DNA from: Humibacter sp. RRB41
GTDB lineage: Bacteria > Actinomycetota > Actinomycetes > Actinomycetales > Microbacteriaceae
Reading direction: 5' to 3'
DNA length: 64,000 nt
NCBI RefSeq assembly: GCF_022761015.1
Contig: NZ_JAKWJQ010000005.1
Span: forward strand, 124,001 to 188,000
The notes below the pieces were generated by a model. The model searched no databases and was not told the origin of the DNA. It saw only the letters and a list, made by a program, of their open reading frames with translations. Numbering within the stretch: position 1 is the stretch's first letter; each line of letters opens with the position of its first letter. Shown here piece by piece: positions 33,174-41,542 of this stretch. A program made the position numbers and the translations under genes.

Positions 33174-35510
33174 ATGCCTTCCCCCAGCGAGAACCCCGGC
33201 CGAGTGCAGCTCACGCAGCCGGCCGAGTACTTCCACGACGCGTTCCTCCTGGGAAACGGATGGCTCGGCGCGACCGTGCACGGCCGTCCAGGGATCGAGC
33301 AGTTCGACCTCAACCACGACACGCTCTGGTCGGGAGGCCCGTCATCGGGACAGCCTTCGTCTCGCCACGACGTGTTGCACGATCTTCGCGACGCGATCGC
33401 TTGCGGCGACCATGCGGCCGCCGATGCCCTGGCGCGCCGCTTCCAGGCCGCGGGCTGGACGCAGTCCTATCAGCCCGTCGGAAGGATCCTGTGGCGATGG
33501 CAGCAGAGCGATTCGGTGGCGAGCGACTACCTGCGTGCTCTTGATATCGGCCGCGCCCGATCGGAGCTGCTGAACGGCGGCGAGACGCTGACGACATTCG
33601 TCTCTCATCCGCGCGGCGTGCTGGTGGCGGAGAGCTCGCATCCCGGTGAATGGGCTCCGGGGTTTCACACCCCGCATCGGGATGCCGAGGTCACCGTGCA
33701 GGAGCTGGACAGCGTCACCTGGCTGACCGCAGTGGGCCGCGCACCCGCTCACGTCGTTCCCGAATACGCGCGTGACGAGCATCCGGTGCGCTACGACTCG
33801 GAGGGCCTGCAGCCCGACGGCACTGTGGCCGCCGGAATGGGCTGGGCCGTCGTGGCAGCGGTAGAGCGTACGGGTGACGGCGCCAGACTCATCATGACGG
33901 TCGAGACCGGCTTCCGCGGCTGGTCCAAGCGGCCATCGGCCGATCTGCCGACGATCGCGTCGCGCGCGCGATCGCGGGTGGCCGATGCGTTGCAGCGCAG
34001 CACCGTCGACCTCAGGGAAGCGCACGAACGCGACTTCGGTTCGTTGTTCGACCGAGTGCGGCTGGATCTGACACCGTCTGCGAGTACCAGCGCGATCGCG
34101 GCGCAGCGCTACTTCGACTTCGGGCGATATCTGCTCATCTCCTGTTCGCGTCCTGGAACGCAGGCTGCCACGCTGCAGGGCATCTGGAACGACGATGTTC
34201 GCCCCGGGTGGGGGAGCGAGTACACCACGAACATCAACGCCGAGATGAACTACTGGGGTGCCGAGGTCGCAGGGCTCGCCGAGGCTCACGAGCCGTTCTT
34301 CGACTTGGTGTCCGATCTCACTGAGGCCGGTGCGTCGACGGCGCGCTCGTATTACGCGGCAGCGGGCGCCACCACTCATCACAACACCGACCTGTGGCGC
34401 TTCACCGAACCGCTCGACGGTGACCCCCAGTGGTCGAACTGGAGCATGGGGCTGGTCTGGATGTCCACCCACCTCGGCCTGCGACTCGACGCTTCCTGGT
34501 CCGACGAGTTCGCACGCCACGTCGCACTTCCCGTCACGCGGCAGGTCGCGGCGTTCGTGCTCGACCAGTTGGTGGATGGCGGTGATGGCCTCATCGTCAG
34601 TCCGTCGAGTTCGCCGGAGCACCGGTTCCGCGATGCGCTGGGTGTGGTCGGCGCCGTCACCGCCGGCACCACGATCGACCAGGAACTCGCACACGAAGCG
34701 CTGAGCAGGCTAATTCGGCTCGCCGCCCAGCTCGACGATCACGACGAACTCAGCGAGCGCGCGGCGACAGCCCTGACCAGACTGCGGATGCCCGCCATCG
34801 ACTCCGCAGGCCGGTTGCGCGAGTGGGCCGACGGTCTCGAGGCCACCGAGCCGGGCCACCGGCACCTGTCCCACCTTTACGGCGCGTTCCCGGGCTCGCG
34901 CATCACGCCGACGACGACACCGGCGGAGTTCGCGGCCGTACGTGCCGCGCTCGAAGAACGGCTCGTCAACGGCAGTGGCTACACCGGATGGAGCCAGGCG
35001 TGGGTGCTCTGCCTCGCTGCGAGGCTCCGCGATTCCGCGTTGGCGGCCACGTCGCTCGACGTGCTGGTGCACGAACTCAGCTCGTCATCGCTGCTCGACC
35101 TCCACCCGCACGGTGAACGCCCCGGCGGCGTGCTCTTTCAGATCGACGGGAACCTGGGTGCGATCGCCGGGATCGCCGAACTGCTGATGCAGAGTCACGA
35201 CGGTGCGATCTCGCTGTTGCCGGCGTTGCCGGCGCAGTGGCCGGCCGGCTCGGTGCGCGGCTTGCGTGCGCGTGGCGGATGCGTCGTCGACATCGTGTGG
35301 CGCGACGGGCGATTCGCGTCGGCGGTGGTCCGCTCGGTGGCGGCGGCGGAGGTCGTCGTCGAACTGGGTCGCGATGTCGAGCCACGCGTCACGGATGCCG
35401 CAGGCGACGTGATCGAGGCCGCCATGCTGCCTGCCGCGGTCGACGGATGCGTACGGTGGCGGTGGTCCGCTCCCGGTGACGGCGTCTCGTTCGTGGACGG
35501 ACGGCGCTGA
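33174..35510 (+). CDS. GH95 alpha-L-fucosidase-type glycosidase
   Basis: A 778-residue enzyme without a signal peptide. It opens with the GH95 N-terminal beta domain ([30 protein letters not shown]). The barrel contains the family's catalytic segments: [20 protein letters not shown] followed by [10 protein letters not shown] near residue 350 (the two Asn that activate water), SPSSSPEH near 476 (Glu) and FQIDGNLG near 655 (Asp). GH95 enzymes are inverting 1,2-alpha-L-fucosidases, with some acting on alpha-L-galactosides. With GH42, GH31 and GH3 genes nearby, removal of fucose from xyloglucan side chains is the likely job. Start ATG 33174 has only a weak ribosome site. No same-strand operon partner overlaps it. 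Confidence 0.92.
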   Translation: MPSPSENPGRVQLTQPAEYFHDAFLLGNGWLGATVHGRPGIEQFDLNHDTLWSGGPSSGQPSSRHDVLHDLRDAIACGDHAAADALARRFQAAGWTQSYQPVGRILWRWQQSDSVASDYLRALDIGRARSELLNGGETLTTFVSHPRGVLVAESSHPGEWAPGFHTPHRDAEVTVQELDSVTWLTAVGRAPAHVVPEYARDEHPVRYDSEGLQPDGTVAAGMGWAVVAAVERTGDGARLIMTVETGFRGWSKRPSADLPTIASRARSRVADALQRSTVDLREAHERDFGSLFDRVRLDLTPSASTSAIAAQRYFDFGRYLLISCSRPGTQAATLQGIWNDDVRPGWGSEYTTNINAEMNYWGAEVAGLAEAHEPFFDLVSDLTEAGASTARSYYAAAGATTHHNTDLWRFTEPLDGDPQWSNWSMGLVWMSTHLGLRLDASWSDEFARHVALPVTRQVAAFVLDQLVDGGDGLIVSPSSSPEHRFRDALGVVGAVTAGTTIDQELAHEALSRLIRLAAQLDDHDELSERAATALTRLRMPAIDSAGRLREWADGLEATEPGHRHLSHLYGAFPGSRITPTTTPAEFAAVRAALEERLVNGSGYTGWSQAWVLCLAARLRDSALAATSLDVLVHELSSSSLLDLHPHGERPGGVLFQIDGNLGAIAGIAELLMQSHDGAISLLPALPAQWPAGSVRGLRARGGCVVDIVWRDGRFASAVVRSVAAAEVVVELGRDVEPRVTDAAGDVIEAAMLPAAVDGCVRWRWSAPGDGVSFVDGRR

Positions 35511-35643
35511 GGGCATCCGAACGCCCGTGGACGGGCAGGCGATTCAGGGGACACAGCGGTGTGCGCGTGACCCCGTGTCCGGACCCATTCCCTGAGTGGC
35601 ATCGCTTCGATCCGCCGATGGCCAGGATTCGAGCGAAAGTTTC

Positions 35644-35692
35644 TTGACGCGGAGGCCGGATATTGTCTATGGTCATCGAAGCGGTTCGATGA
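35644..35692 (+). promoter_or_regulatory. Promoter and LacI-type operator of system C operon
   Basis: TTGACG (35644-35649) and TATGGT (35668-35673) with an 18-bp spacer form a good promoter. TCATCGAAGCGGTTCGATGA (35673-35692) is a perfect 8-4-8 inverted repeat with the TCGAAnCGnTTCGA pattern of LacI operators, beginning at the end of the -10 element. A similar site is at 41513-41526. The LacI protein of 40356-41384 is the likely ligand. The rest of the 275-bp gap before 35786 holds no gene. Confidence 0.75.
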
Positions 35693-35785
35693 TTTCGACC
35701 CGCGAAGTGAGGAATATCGGCGTCATTCCCCCCGGCCCGATTCACCTCGCACCCCGGCGCCCGGGGCACCGCACGAAGGAGTGAG

Positions 35786-35854
35786 ATGAAACGGCACACG
35801 GCTAGGAGCGACCTTTCGGCGGTCGCGGACGCGGCGACGGTGGCACTCGCATGA
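35786..35854 (+). CDS. 22-residue leader peptide overlapping the permease start
   Basis: A small open frame, MKRHTARSDLSAVADAATVA plus LA, starting at ATG 35786. It has a strong ribosome site (GAAGGAG), far better than any site just before the permease ATG. Its stop (TGA 35852-35854) overlaps the permease ATG at 35851 in an ATGA arrangement, so ribosomes finishing the leader could restart on the permease. It has no recognised similarity, and it has no run of repeated codons that would indicate attenuation. Translational coupling is the simplest explanation; an alternative is that it is only an upstream coding remnant. Confidence 0.55.
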   Translation: MKRHTARSDLSAVADAATVALA

Positions 35855-36855
35855 CCACGCAAGCGGTTCTCCAGGAGGCGGCTTCGTCCAACCTCGTTCG
35901 CGAGCAGGAGAACACGCTGAAGCGCGGTAGCCGCAAGCGCGTGGGAGGCAAACCGAACGGCAAGAAGTCGATCGGCATGTTCCTATGCATCCTGCCGTTC
36001 CTCGTCCTGATCTTCGTGTTCTCGTACCTGCCGCTGTACGGCTGGATCTTCTCGCTGTACGACTACCAGCCGGCGCTCGGGCTGCAGGGCAGCGCGTTCG
36101 TGGGATTCCAATGGTTCGAGATGCTGGTCAGTTCACCGACGCAGATGGCCCAGATCCTCCAGGTGCTCGCGAACACCCTGGCCATGAGCTTCCTCGGGAT
36201 CGCGACGTCGATCCTGCCGCTGATCTTCGCCGTCTTCCTCAACGAGGTGAAGGCGCCGTGGTTCCGGAACATCGTGCAGACGTTGACCACGTTGCCCAAC
36301 TTCATCTCGTGGGTGCTTGTCTACATGATCGCGTTCTCGCTGTTCTCCAGCTCGGGTCTGGTCAACAGCGTGCTCACGGATTCCGGCATCATCACCACGC
36401 CTGTCAAGTTCCTCGACTCCGGCGACCACGTCTGGATCACGATGCTGCTGTGGAGCCTGTGGAAGGGGCTCGGCTGGGGAGCGATCATCTACCTGGCGGC
36501 GATCACAGGCATCGATCCGGCGCTCTACGAATCGGCGCGCATCGACGGCGCCGGCCGGTTCCAGCTGATGCGGTTCATCACCATCCCGCAGCTGATGCCG
36601 ACCTATGTCGTGCTGCTCATGCTGTCGGTCGCCAACCTGCTGAACAACGGCATGGACCAGTACTACGTGTTCCAGAACGCCTTCAACATGCAGCACATCC
36701 AGGTGCTCGACCTCTACGTCTACAACGTGGGTCTGACCGGCAACAACCTCTCGCTCGCGACGGCCATCGGCATGCTCAAGAGCCTCATCTCGGTCATCCT
36801 GCTGCTCACCGTCAACCTCATCGCGAAGCGTGCTCGCGGCACCTCGATCATCTAG
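35851..36855 (+). CDS. ABC transporter permease, LplB/YtcP-related type (system C)
   Basis: A 334-residue permease. A basic N-terminus (RGSRKRVGGKPNGKKS) leads into the first helix GMFLCILPFLVLIFVFSYLP, with the family phrase YGWIFSLYDYQP. The EAA loop is ALYESARIDGAGRFQLMRFI near residue 230. This branch of permeases pairs with unusually large binding proteins, as here (587 residues). The ATG at 35851 overlaps the stop of a 22-codon leader. The stop at 36855 is 14 bp before the next permease. Confidence 0.93.
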   Translation: MTTQAVLQEAASSNLVREQENTLKRGSRKRVGGKPNGKKSIGMFLCILPFLVLIFVFSYLPLYGWIFSLYDYQPALGLQGSAFVGFQWFEMLVSSPTQMAQILQVLANTLAMSFLGIATSILPLIFAVFLNEVKAPWFRNIVQTLTTLPNFISWVLVYMIAFSLFSSSGLVNSVLTDSGIITTPVKFLDSGDHVWITMLLWSLWKGLGWGAIIYLAAITGIDPALYESARIDGAGRFQLMRFITIPQLMPTYVVLLMLSVANLLNNGMDQYYVFQNAFNMQHIQVLDLYVYNVGLTGNNLSLATAIGMLKSLISVILLLTVNLIAKRARGTSII

Positions 36856-36869
36856 GAGCGATTGCAGCC

Positions 36870-37829
36870 ATGGCCATTGCAACGGATGCCCGCCCCCAAC
36901 GCACCACGACCGTTCCGCGCCGCAAACGAGTGCGGCGCACGAAGGGTCAGAAGGCCTTCGCCGTCTTCAACTACGCGATGTTCGCCATCTTCGCGCTGAT
37001 CTGCGCCTACCCCTTCTATTACCTGATCATCAACTCCGTCAGCGCCAACAACCTGTCGGCGCTGGGAGACGTGCGATTCTGGCCGATCGGATTCCATCTC
37101 TCGAACTACGGGCAGGTGTTCCAGCTCCAGGGACTCACCCTGGCGACCGCGGTGAGCGTCGCGCGCACGGTTCTGGGAACGGCGGGTACTGTGCTCGTCT
37201 CGGCCTTCCTGGGGTTCATGTTCACGCAGGAACGCATGTGGGGCCGGGCATTCTGGTACCGCTTCACCGTCATCACGATGTACTTCAGCGCAGGCTTGAT
37301 CCCGGTCTTCCTGATCATCAAGGGCCTCGGCCTGACGAACAACTTCTGGGTCTACGTGATCCCGTACCTGGTGCAGCCGTTCAACATCATTCTCGTCAAG
37401 ACGTTCGTCGAGTCGATGCCACGGTCACTGCAGGAGGCTGCGGAGATCGACGGCGCGAACATCCTGCAGGTGTTCTTCCGCGTCTACCTGCCCAACATGA
37501 CGCCGATCCTCGCGACGGTCGCGATCTTCTCGGCCGTCGCTCAATGGAACATGTTCCAGGACACGCTGATCTACATCACCGATCAGAGCCTGTACACATT
37601 GCAGTACCTGCTCTACATGTTCATCAACCAGGCGAACAGCCTCGCGACCGCAGCGCAGAACGCGGCGGGCGGCAGTCTCAGCTCGATCGCCAGCGCGGCC
37701 ACCTCGCAGACATCGACCTCGATCCAGATGACGGTCGCCGTGGTCGTCGTGCTGCCGATCATCTTCATCTATCCCCTGTTCCAGCGCTTCTTCGTGAAGG
37801 GCATCATGCTCGGCGCGGTCAAAGGCTGA
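36870..37829 (+). CDS. ABC transporter permease, LplC type (system C)
   Basis: A 319-residue permease. It opens with a basic stretch (VPRRKRVRRTKGQKAF) and then FAIFALICAYPFYYLIINS. The EAA motif RSLQEAAEIDGANILQVFFR is near residue 195, and the end, YPLFQRFFVKGIMLGAVKG, is characteristic of the LplC subfamily. An alanine/serine-rich periplasmic segment (residues about 255-285) precedes the last helix. TAGGAG at 36853-36858, overlapping the previous stop, is its ribosome site. Confidence 0.93.
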   Translation: MAIATDARPQRTTTVPRRKRVRRTKGQKAFAVFNYAMFAIFALICAYPFYYLIINSVSANNLSALGDVRFWPIGFHLSNYGQVFQLQGLTLATAVSVARTVLGTAGTVLVSAFLGFMFTQERMWGRAFWYRFTVITMYFSAGLIPVFLIIKGLGLTNNFWVYVIPYLVQPFNIILVKTFVESMPRSLQEAAEIDGANILQVFFRVYLPNMTPILATVAIFSAVAQWNMFQDTLIYITDQSLYTLQYLLYMFINQANSLATAAQNAAGGSLSSIASAATSQTSTSIQMTVAVVVVLPIIFIYPLFQRFFVKGIMLGAVKG

Positions 37830-37865
37830 CCCGCCGCCACCGTGCACCAAGAAAGGAATGCAGCA

Positions 37866-39629
37866 ATGAAGCGTAGAGAGTTCCTCGCACTCGCAGGCGT
37901 CGGGGCCTTGGCCTCGGTGACGTTGTCGTCCTGCTCTCTCATCAGCGGCACCACGCCCAAGGCGACGTCGGCGGGAGGCGCCTTCCCGAAGACGTGGAAG
38001 AAGCCGATCACGATCGATGTCTTCGACGACCTCGCGAACTACCAGGGCATCCAGACCGGATGGTTCGCGAAGCTCGTGCAAGACAAGTTCAACATGAAGC
38101 TCAACGTCATCGCCCCGAACGTGGCGGGCGGCGGTGAGACCCTCTTCAACACGCGCGCCGCGGCCGGGGAGCTCGGCGACCTCGTGGTGCTCGGTTCGTC
38201 TCAGCATCTCGATGAGTCTCTAAAGGGCGGCCTGCTCCTCGACGCAGCGTCGTACTACAAGAACATGTCGAACGTGAAGAAGTACGACACGGCAGTGACG
38301 TTCACCAACAAGGGAAAGAAGGGTACGTTCGCCTTCCCGACGTCGGTGTCGGCCTTGAAGCCGACCCAGTCCTCCGAAAGCACCGAGCCGACATTCGGTC
38401 CGTATCTGCGCTGGGACCTCTACAAAGAGGCCGGCTTTCCCGAGATCAACACGCTGGAAGACCTCGTCCCCGTGCTTCAGGACATGCAGAAGTCGGCCCC
38501 CAAGGCTCCGAACGGCAAGCCCGTCTACGGGCTGTCCCTGTTCAAGGACTGGGACGGCAACATGATGAACAACGCGAAGCAGCCGGCGTGCTACTACGGC
38601 TTCGACGAGATGGGCTTCGTGCTCGCCGCGGCCGACGGCTCGTCCTACGAGAGCATCGTCGACTCCGACTCGCACTACGTGCGCTCCCTGCGGTTCTTCA
38701 GCAAGGCGAGCCAGGCGGGGCTCGTCGATCCGGACTCGCCGACGCAGAACTACTCGACGATGTTCGCCAAGTACCAGACCGGGCAGGTGCTGTTCGCGTT
38801 CTGGCCATGGCTGGCGCAGCCGGCGTACAACACGACCGCGAACATGCAGGAGGGACGCGGCTTCGAGATCGCACCGCTGAAGGACATGAAGATCTTCTCC
38901 TACGGTGCCGAGGTCTACGGCAACAGCAACTACTCGCTGGGGATCGGGGCGAAGGCGAGCGACCCAGAGCGGGTGGCCGCCTTCCTCGACTGGCTCTATT
39001 CGGTCGATGGCGTCTATGCCAACGGCAGCCAGACCGGTTCTGCCGCCGGTCCGAAAGATCTCACCTGGACCCTCGCTTCGTCCAAGAAGCCGGAGCTGAA
39101 CGCTTTCGGTCAGGATGCCTTCCTCGGTGGCTCCACCAAGCAGGTGCCGGCCGACTGGGGCACCGGAACGTTCACCAAGGGAGTCTCAGCACTGAATGTG
39201 ACCACGGTGACGGCGGTCGACGTCGACCCGTCGACGGGCTACTCGTTCGCCTACCAGATGTGGCCGAGCTACGAGAAGCTGATCGCCAACCCGCTCACCA
39301 AGAGCTGGTCGTCGCACATGGGCGGCGCCGGGACGACCATGGAGTACCTGCGGGACCACAAGAAGATCATCGTGGCGCCGGGCTCCGGTTATGTCGCCCC
39401 TGTCGACGACTCCGAGACGCAGACGCTCCGCAATCAGATCAAGACCATCATCGTTCAGGATTCCTGGAAGATGGCGATGGCTACCAGCACGTCCCAGTTC
39501 AACTCGCTTCTCAAAGACATGCAGAACACAGTCAACGGCCTCGGGTACAAGAAGGTGCTCAAGGTCGACATGGAGCACGCCAAGGCGCAGAACGCGACAC
39601 GCCTCACCGTCGCGAAGAAGTTCGGCTGA
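37866..39629 (+). CDS. Large substrate-binding lipoprotein (system C)
   Basis: A 587-residue binding protein, much longer than the others in the window and typical of LipO/YtcQ-type proteins that bind longer oligosaccharides. It has KRREF (twin-arginine-like), a hydrophobic segment and the lipobox TLSSC with Cys23. The mature protein opens ITIDVFDDLANYQGIQTGWF. ATG 37866 follows AAGAAAGGAATGCAGCA. Here the binding protein is the last gene of its importer operon, followed by a strong terminator, the reverse of systems A, B, D and E. Xyloglucan oligosaccharides are the likely ligand, from the neighbouring enzymes. Confidence 0.92.
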   Translation: MKRREFLALAGVGALASVTLSSCSLISGTTPKATSAGGAFPKTWKKPITIDVFDDLANYQGIQTGWFAKLVQDKFNMKLNVIAPNVAGGGETLFNTRAAAGELGDLVVLGSSQHLDESLKGGLLLDAASYYKNMSNVKKYDTAVTFTNKGKKGTFAFPTSVSALKPTQSSESTEPTFGPYLRWDLYKEAGFPEINTLEDLVPVLQDMQKSAPKAPNGKPVYGLSLFKDWDGNMMNNAKQPACYYGFDEMGFVLAAADGSSYESIVDSDSHYVRSLRFFSKASQAGLVDPDSPTQNYSTMFAKYQTGQVLFAFWPWLAQPAYNTTANMQEGRGFEIAPLKDMKIFSYGAEVYGNSNYSLGIGAKASDPERVAAFLDWLYSVDGVYANGSQTGSAAGPKDLTWTLASSKKPELNAFGQDAFLGGSTKQVPADWGTGTFTKGVSALNVTTVTAVDVDPSTGYSFAYQMWPSYEKLIANPLTKSWSSHMGGAGTTMEYLRDHKKIIVAPGSGYVAPVDDSETQTLRNQIKTIIVQDSWKMAMATSTSQFNSLLKDMQNTVNGLGYKKVLKVDMEHAKAQNATRLTVAKKFG

Positions 39630-39652
39630 GCCGATCCCCTCAGCGGAACCGG

Positions 39653-39688
39653 AAGGGGGCCAGGACTGATGTCCTGGCCCCCTTTCTC
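39653..39688 (+). terminator. Transcription terminator after system C
   Basis: AAGGGGGCCAGGAC (39653-39666) and GTCCTGGCCCCCTT (39671-39684) form a perfect 14-bp stem with a TGAT loop, followed by TCTC. It lies 23 bases after the binding-protein stop and before the convergent DUF624 gene, where its A-rich left end also gives a T-run for the leftward direction. Confidence 0.85.
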
Positions 39689-39739
39689 GACGTCGAGATA
39701 CCGGTGACCGTGCTCCGACGCACCCGACGCGTTCCGTGC

Positions 39740-40339
39740 TCAGTGCCTGGCGAAGACGTTCCGCAGGAGAAATCCGCTCGCGTAGACGCCGACCGAGAAC
39801 CCCACGGTGAGCAGGATGACCATGAACACCGGGAAGATCGCCGTGATGCTCACGACCGTGGCCGGGATGATGACCAGCACGAATGTGCGCCACGGCTCCG
39901 CTGCCGGAAATAGGAGCGCGTTTTTCATCGTCTGCAGGAACGAATTGCGGTACCGCGCGACGAGCGCCATGCCGTACAGGAACGCGGCGAACAGGTACAA
40001 GGTGCCGAGGAAGGCGATGATCGTCGCGATGAGCGAGACCGAGCCGCCCTGGAACATCCAGAAGAATCCGCTGAAGGCCAATGCGAACATCGGAATCACC
40101 AAGCACGCGTACACGGCGGTGGCTCGCCAGGCGTTCGTCTTGAACGCGCGAAAGTAGTCGGCGATGAGGCTCCGGCCGTCGTCATCCGAGTAGCGCAGCG
40201 TGACCTCGAAGAGCGCGCTGGTCGCCATGCCGATCGTGACAATGGGAATGCACGTGAGCAGGTACAGCAGATTCAGTGCGATGAAACTCAGGAACGTCGA
40301 GACGCCCTGATACGTCTTTCCAGTGGTGTCGATCCTCAT
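39740..40339 (-). CDS. DUF624 (YesL-like) membrane protein
   Basis: A 199-residue protein with five predicted helices, of standard DUF624 length. The opening GKTYQGVSTFLSFIALNLLY then LTCIPIVTIG, and RSLIADYFRAFKTNAWRATA, are close to YesL family patterns. ATG 40339; it follows the LacI gene on the same strand by 16 bp and so is probably co-transcribed with it, not with the importer. The family recurs next to LplB/LplC-type importers, and its role there is unsolved. Confidence 0.87.
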   Translation of the reverse strand: MRIDTTGKTYQGVSTFLSFIALNLLYLLTCIPIVTIGMATSALFEVTLRYSDDDGRSLIADYFRAFKTNAWRATAVYACLVIPMFALAFSGFFWMFQGGSVSLIATIIAFLGTLYLFAAFLYGMALVARYRNSFLQTMKNALLFPAAEPWRTFVLVIIPATVVSITAIFPVFMVILLTVGFSVGVYASGFLLRNVFARH

Positions 40340-40355
40340 GCGCGTGCAGTCCGGC

Positions 40356-41384
40356 TCACGTTGCCCGTGTCGTGGACGGATGCTTCGTCGCGACCACGTC
40401 TGTCGACGTGCGCACGGTGAGCGTCGGCGCGATGAGCCGAACTCCGGGGGGCGTCCCGCCTGCGATCATGTCGCAGATCACGTCGGCCGCGGCCGACCCG
40501 ATGGCTTCGGCCGGAACGGCGATGCTGTCCACGGGGCCTGGAACCGAGAGCGCGACATCCTCGGGGCAGAGCGCGACGATCCCCGGCTTCGCAGAGGAGT
40601 GCTTGCCGGTCTCGACCAACCGGGCGAAGACGTGGGGGAGAGCCGACTCGTTGTGCACCAGGAACCCCGTGACGCTCGGATCGGCGGCGACCACCTCGTC
40701 GACGACGGCCGTCGCATCCGCGCTGCTCGGGCACGCGTGAACGCTCCCGACGACGTTCGCCGCAGCGCAGGCAGCGAGAAATCCACGTGCCAGGCGATCC
40801 GCGTACGACGTGTGCCGTGCCAGCACCTCGGCGGGGGAGCCGATCAGCGCGAGACGTCGGTGCCCCTGCGCCAGCAGGCGGTCGACCGCCAGCCAGCCCG
40901 CCTCCTCGAAGTCGAAGTCGACGCACGGCATCGTGCGCCTGCCCTCCGGCAGCCCGATCAGCACTGTCGGTTGCTCGAGATGGGTGAGCACGCCGATGCG
41001 CGGATCGTCGGATTCGATGTCCATGACGAGCAGGGCATCCACCATCGATCCCTTGGCAGCACGCTCCATGCCCCGAGGATCGTCACTGGTGAGCAGCAGG
41101 ATGTCGTAGCCGTGCGTGCGCGCCTGAGCCACGACCCCGGTGACCACTTCCATCACCACATGGACGTCGACACCGGAGCGCAACGGGATCTGCAGGCCGA
41201 TGACGTTGGTCGATCGGGATGCCAGTGACCGCGCCCCCGCGTGCGGGCTGAAGCCGAGAGTGGCGATCGCCCGCTCGACGCGCTGTCGTGTCGTCGGCGA
41301 GATGGTGCGCTTGCCGCTCATCACGTACGACACGGTCGAGATGGAGACCCCTGCCTCCTCTGCGACGTCGGCAATCGTGACCAT
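40356..41384 (-). CDS. LacI-family transcriptional regulator
   Basis: A 342-residue repressor. HTH: VTIADVAEEAGVSISTVSYV followed by SGKRTISPTTRQRVERAIAT and the hinge PHAGARSLASRSTNVIGLQI. The ligand domain opens HVVMEVVTGVVAQARTHGYD and ends VPAEAIGSAAADVICDMIAG. ATG 41384. It lies between the system C importer and the divergent GH42-GH31-GH3 operon, both of which carry a TCGAAnCGnTTCGA-like site (35673-35692 and 41513-41526), so it probably represses both in the absence of a xyloglucan-derived sugar. Confidence 0.93.
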   Translation of the reverse strand: MVTIADVAEEAGVSISTVSYVMSGKRTISPTTRQRVERAIATLGFSPHAGARSLASRSTNVIGLQIPLRSGVDVHVVMEVVTGVVAQARTHGYDILLLTSDDPRGMERAAKGSMVDALLVMDIESDDPRIGVLTHLEQPTVLIGLPEGRRTMPCVDFDFEEAGWLAVDRLLAQGHRRLALIGSPAEVLARHTSYADRLARGFLAACAAANVVGSVHACPSSADATAVVDEVVAADPSVTGFLVHNESALPHVFARLVETGKHSSAKPGIVALCPEDVALSVPGPVDSIAVPAEAIGSAAADVICDMIAGGTPPGVRLIAPTLTVRTSTDVVATKHPSTTRAT

Positions 41385-41497
41385 CCGAGCTACCCCGCCC
41401 TTCGTGCGCTCGCGCTTCCACCTCGCGCCTCCGCTGCGGCCTTATCGCGGTCGTGTGCAGGCGTTTCGACACGGCGTGGACACGCCTTGCAGCATCT

Positions 41498-41526
41498 TAT
41501 AGTCTCTGACTGTTGAAACGCTTCGA
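41498..41526 (+). promoter_or_regulatory. Promoter and LacI-type operator of the GH42-GH31-GH3 operon
   Basis: TATAGT at 41498-41503 is a good -10 element (no strong -35). TTGAAACGCTTCGA (41513-41526) follows it at about the transcription start and fits the CG-centred LacI operator pattern, related to 35673-35692. A half-site, GCGTTTCGAC, lies at 41461-41470. The gap is shared with the divergent LacI gene starting at 41384. Confidence 0.65.
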
Positions 41527-41542
41527 CGATGTAGCAGAAGGC

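Noticed and set aside
41513-41542. TTG start for the GH42 gene at 41513
   Set aside because: It coincides with the LacI-type operator and likely transcription start and has no ribosome site; ATG codons at 41543 or 41552 are better.
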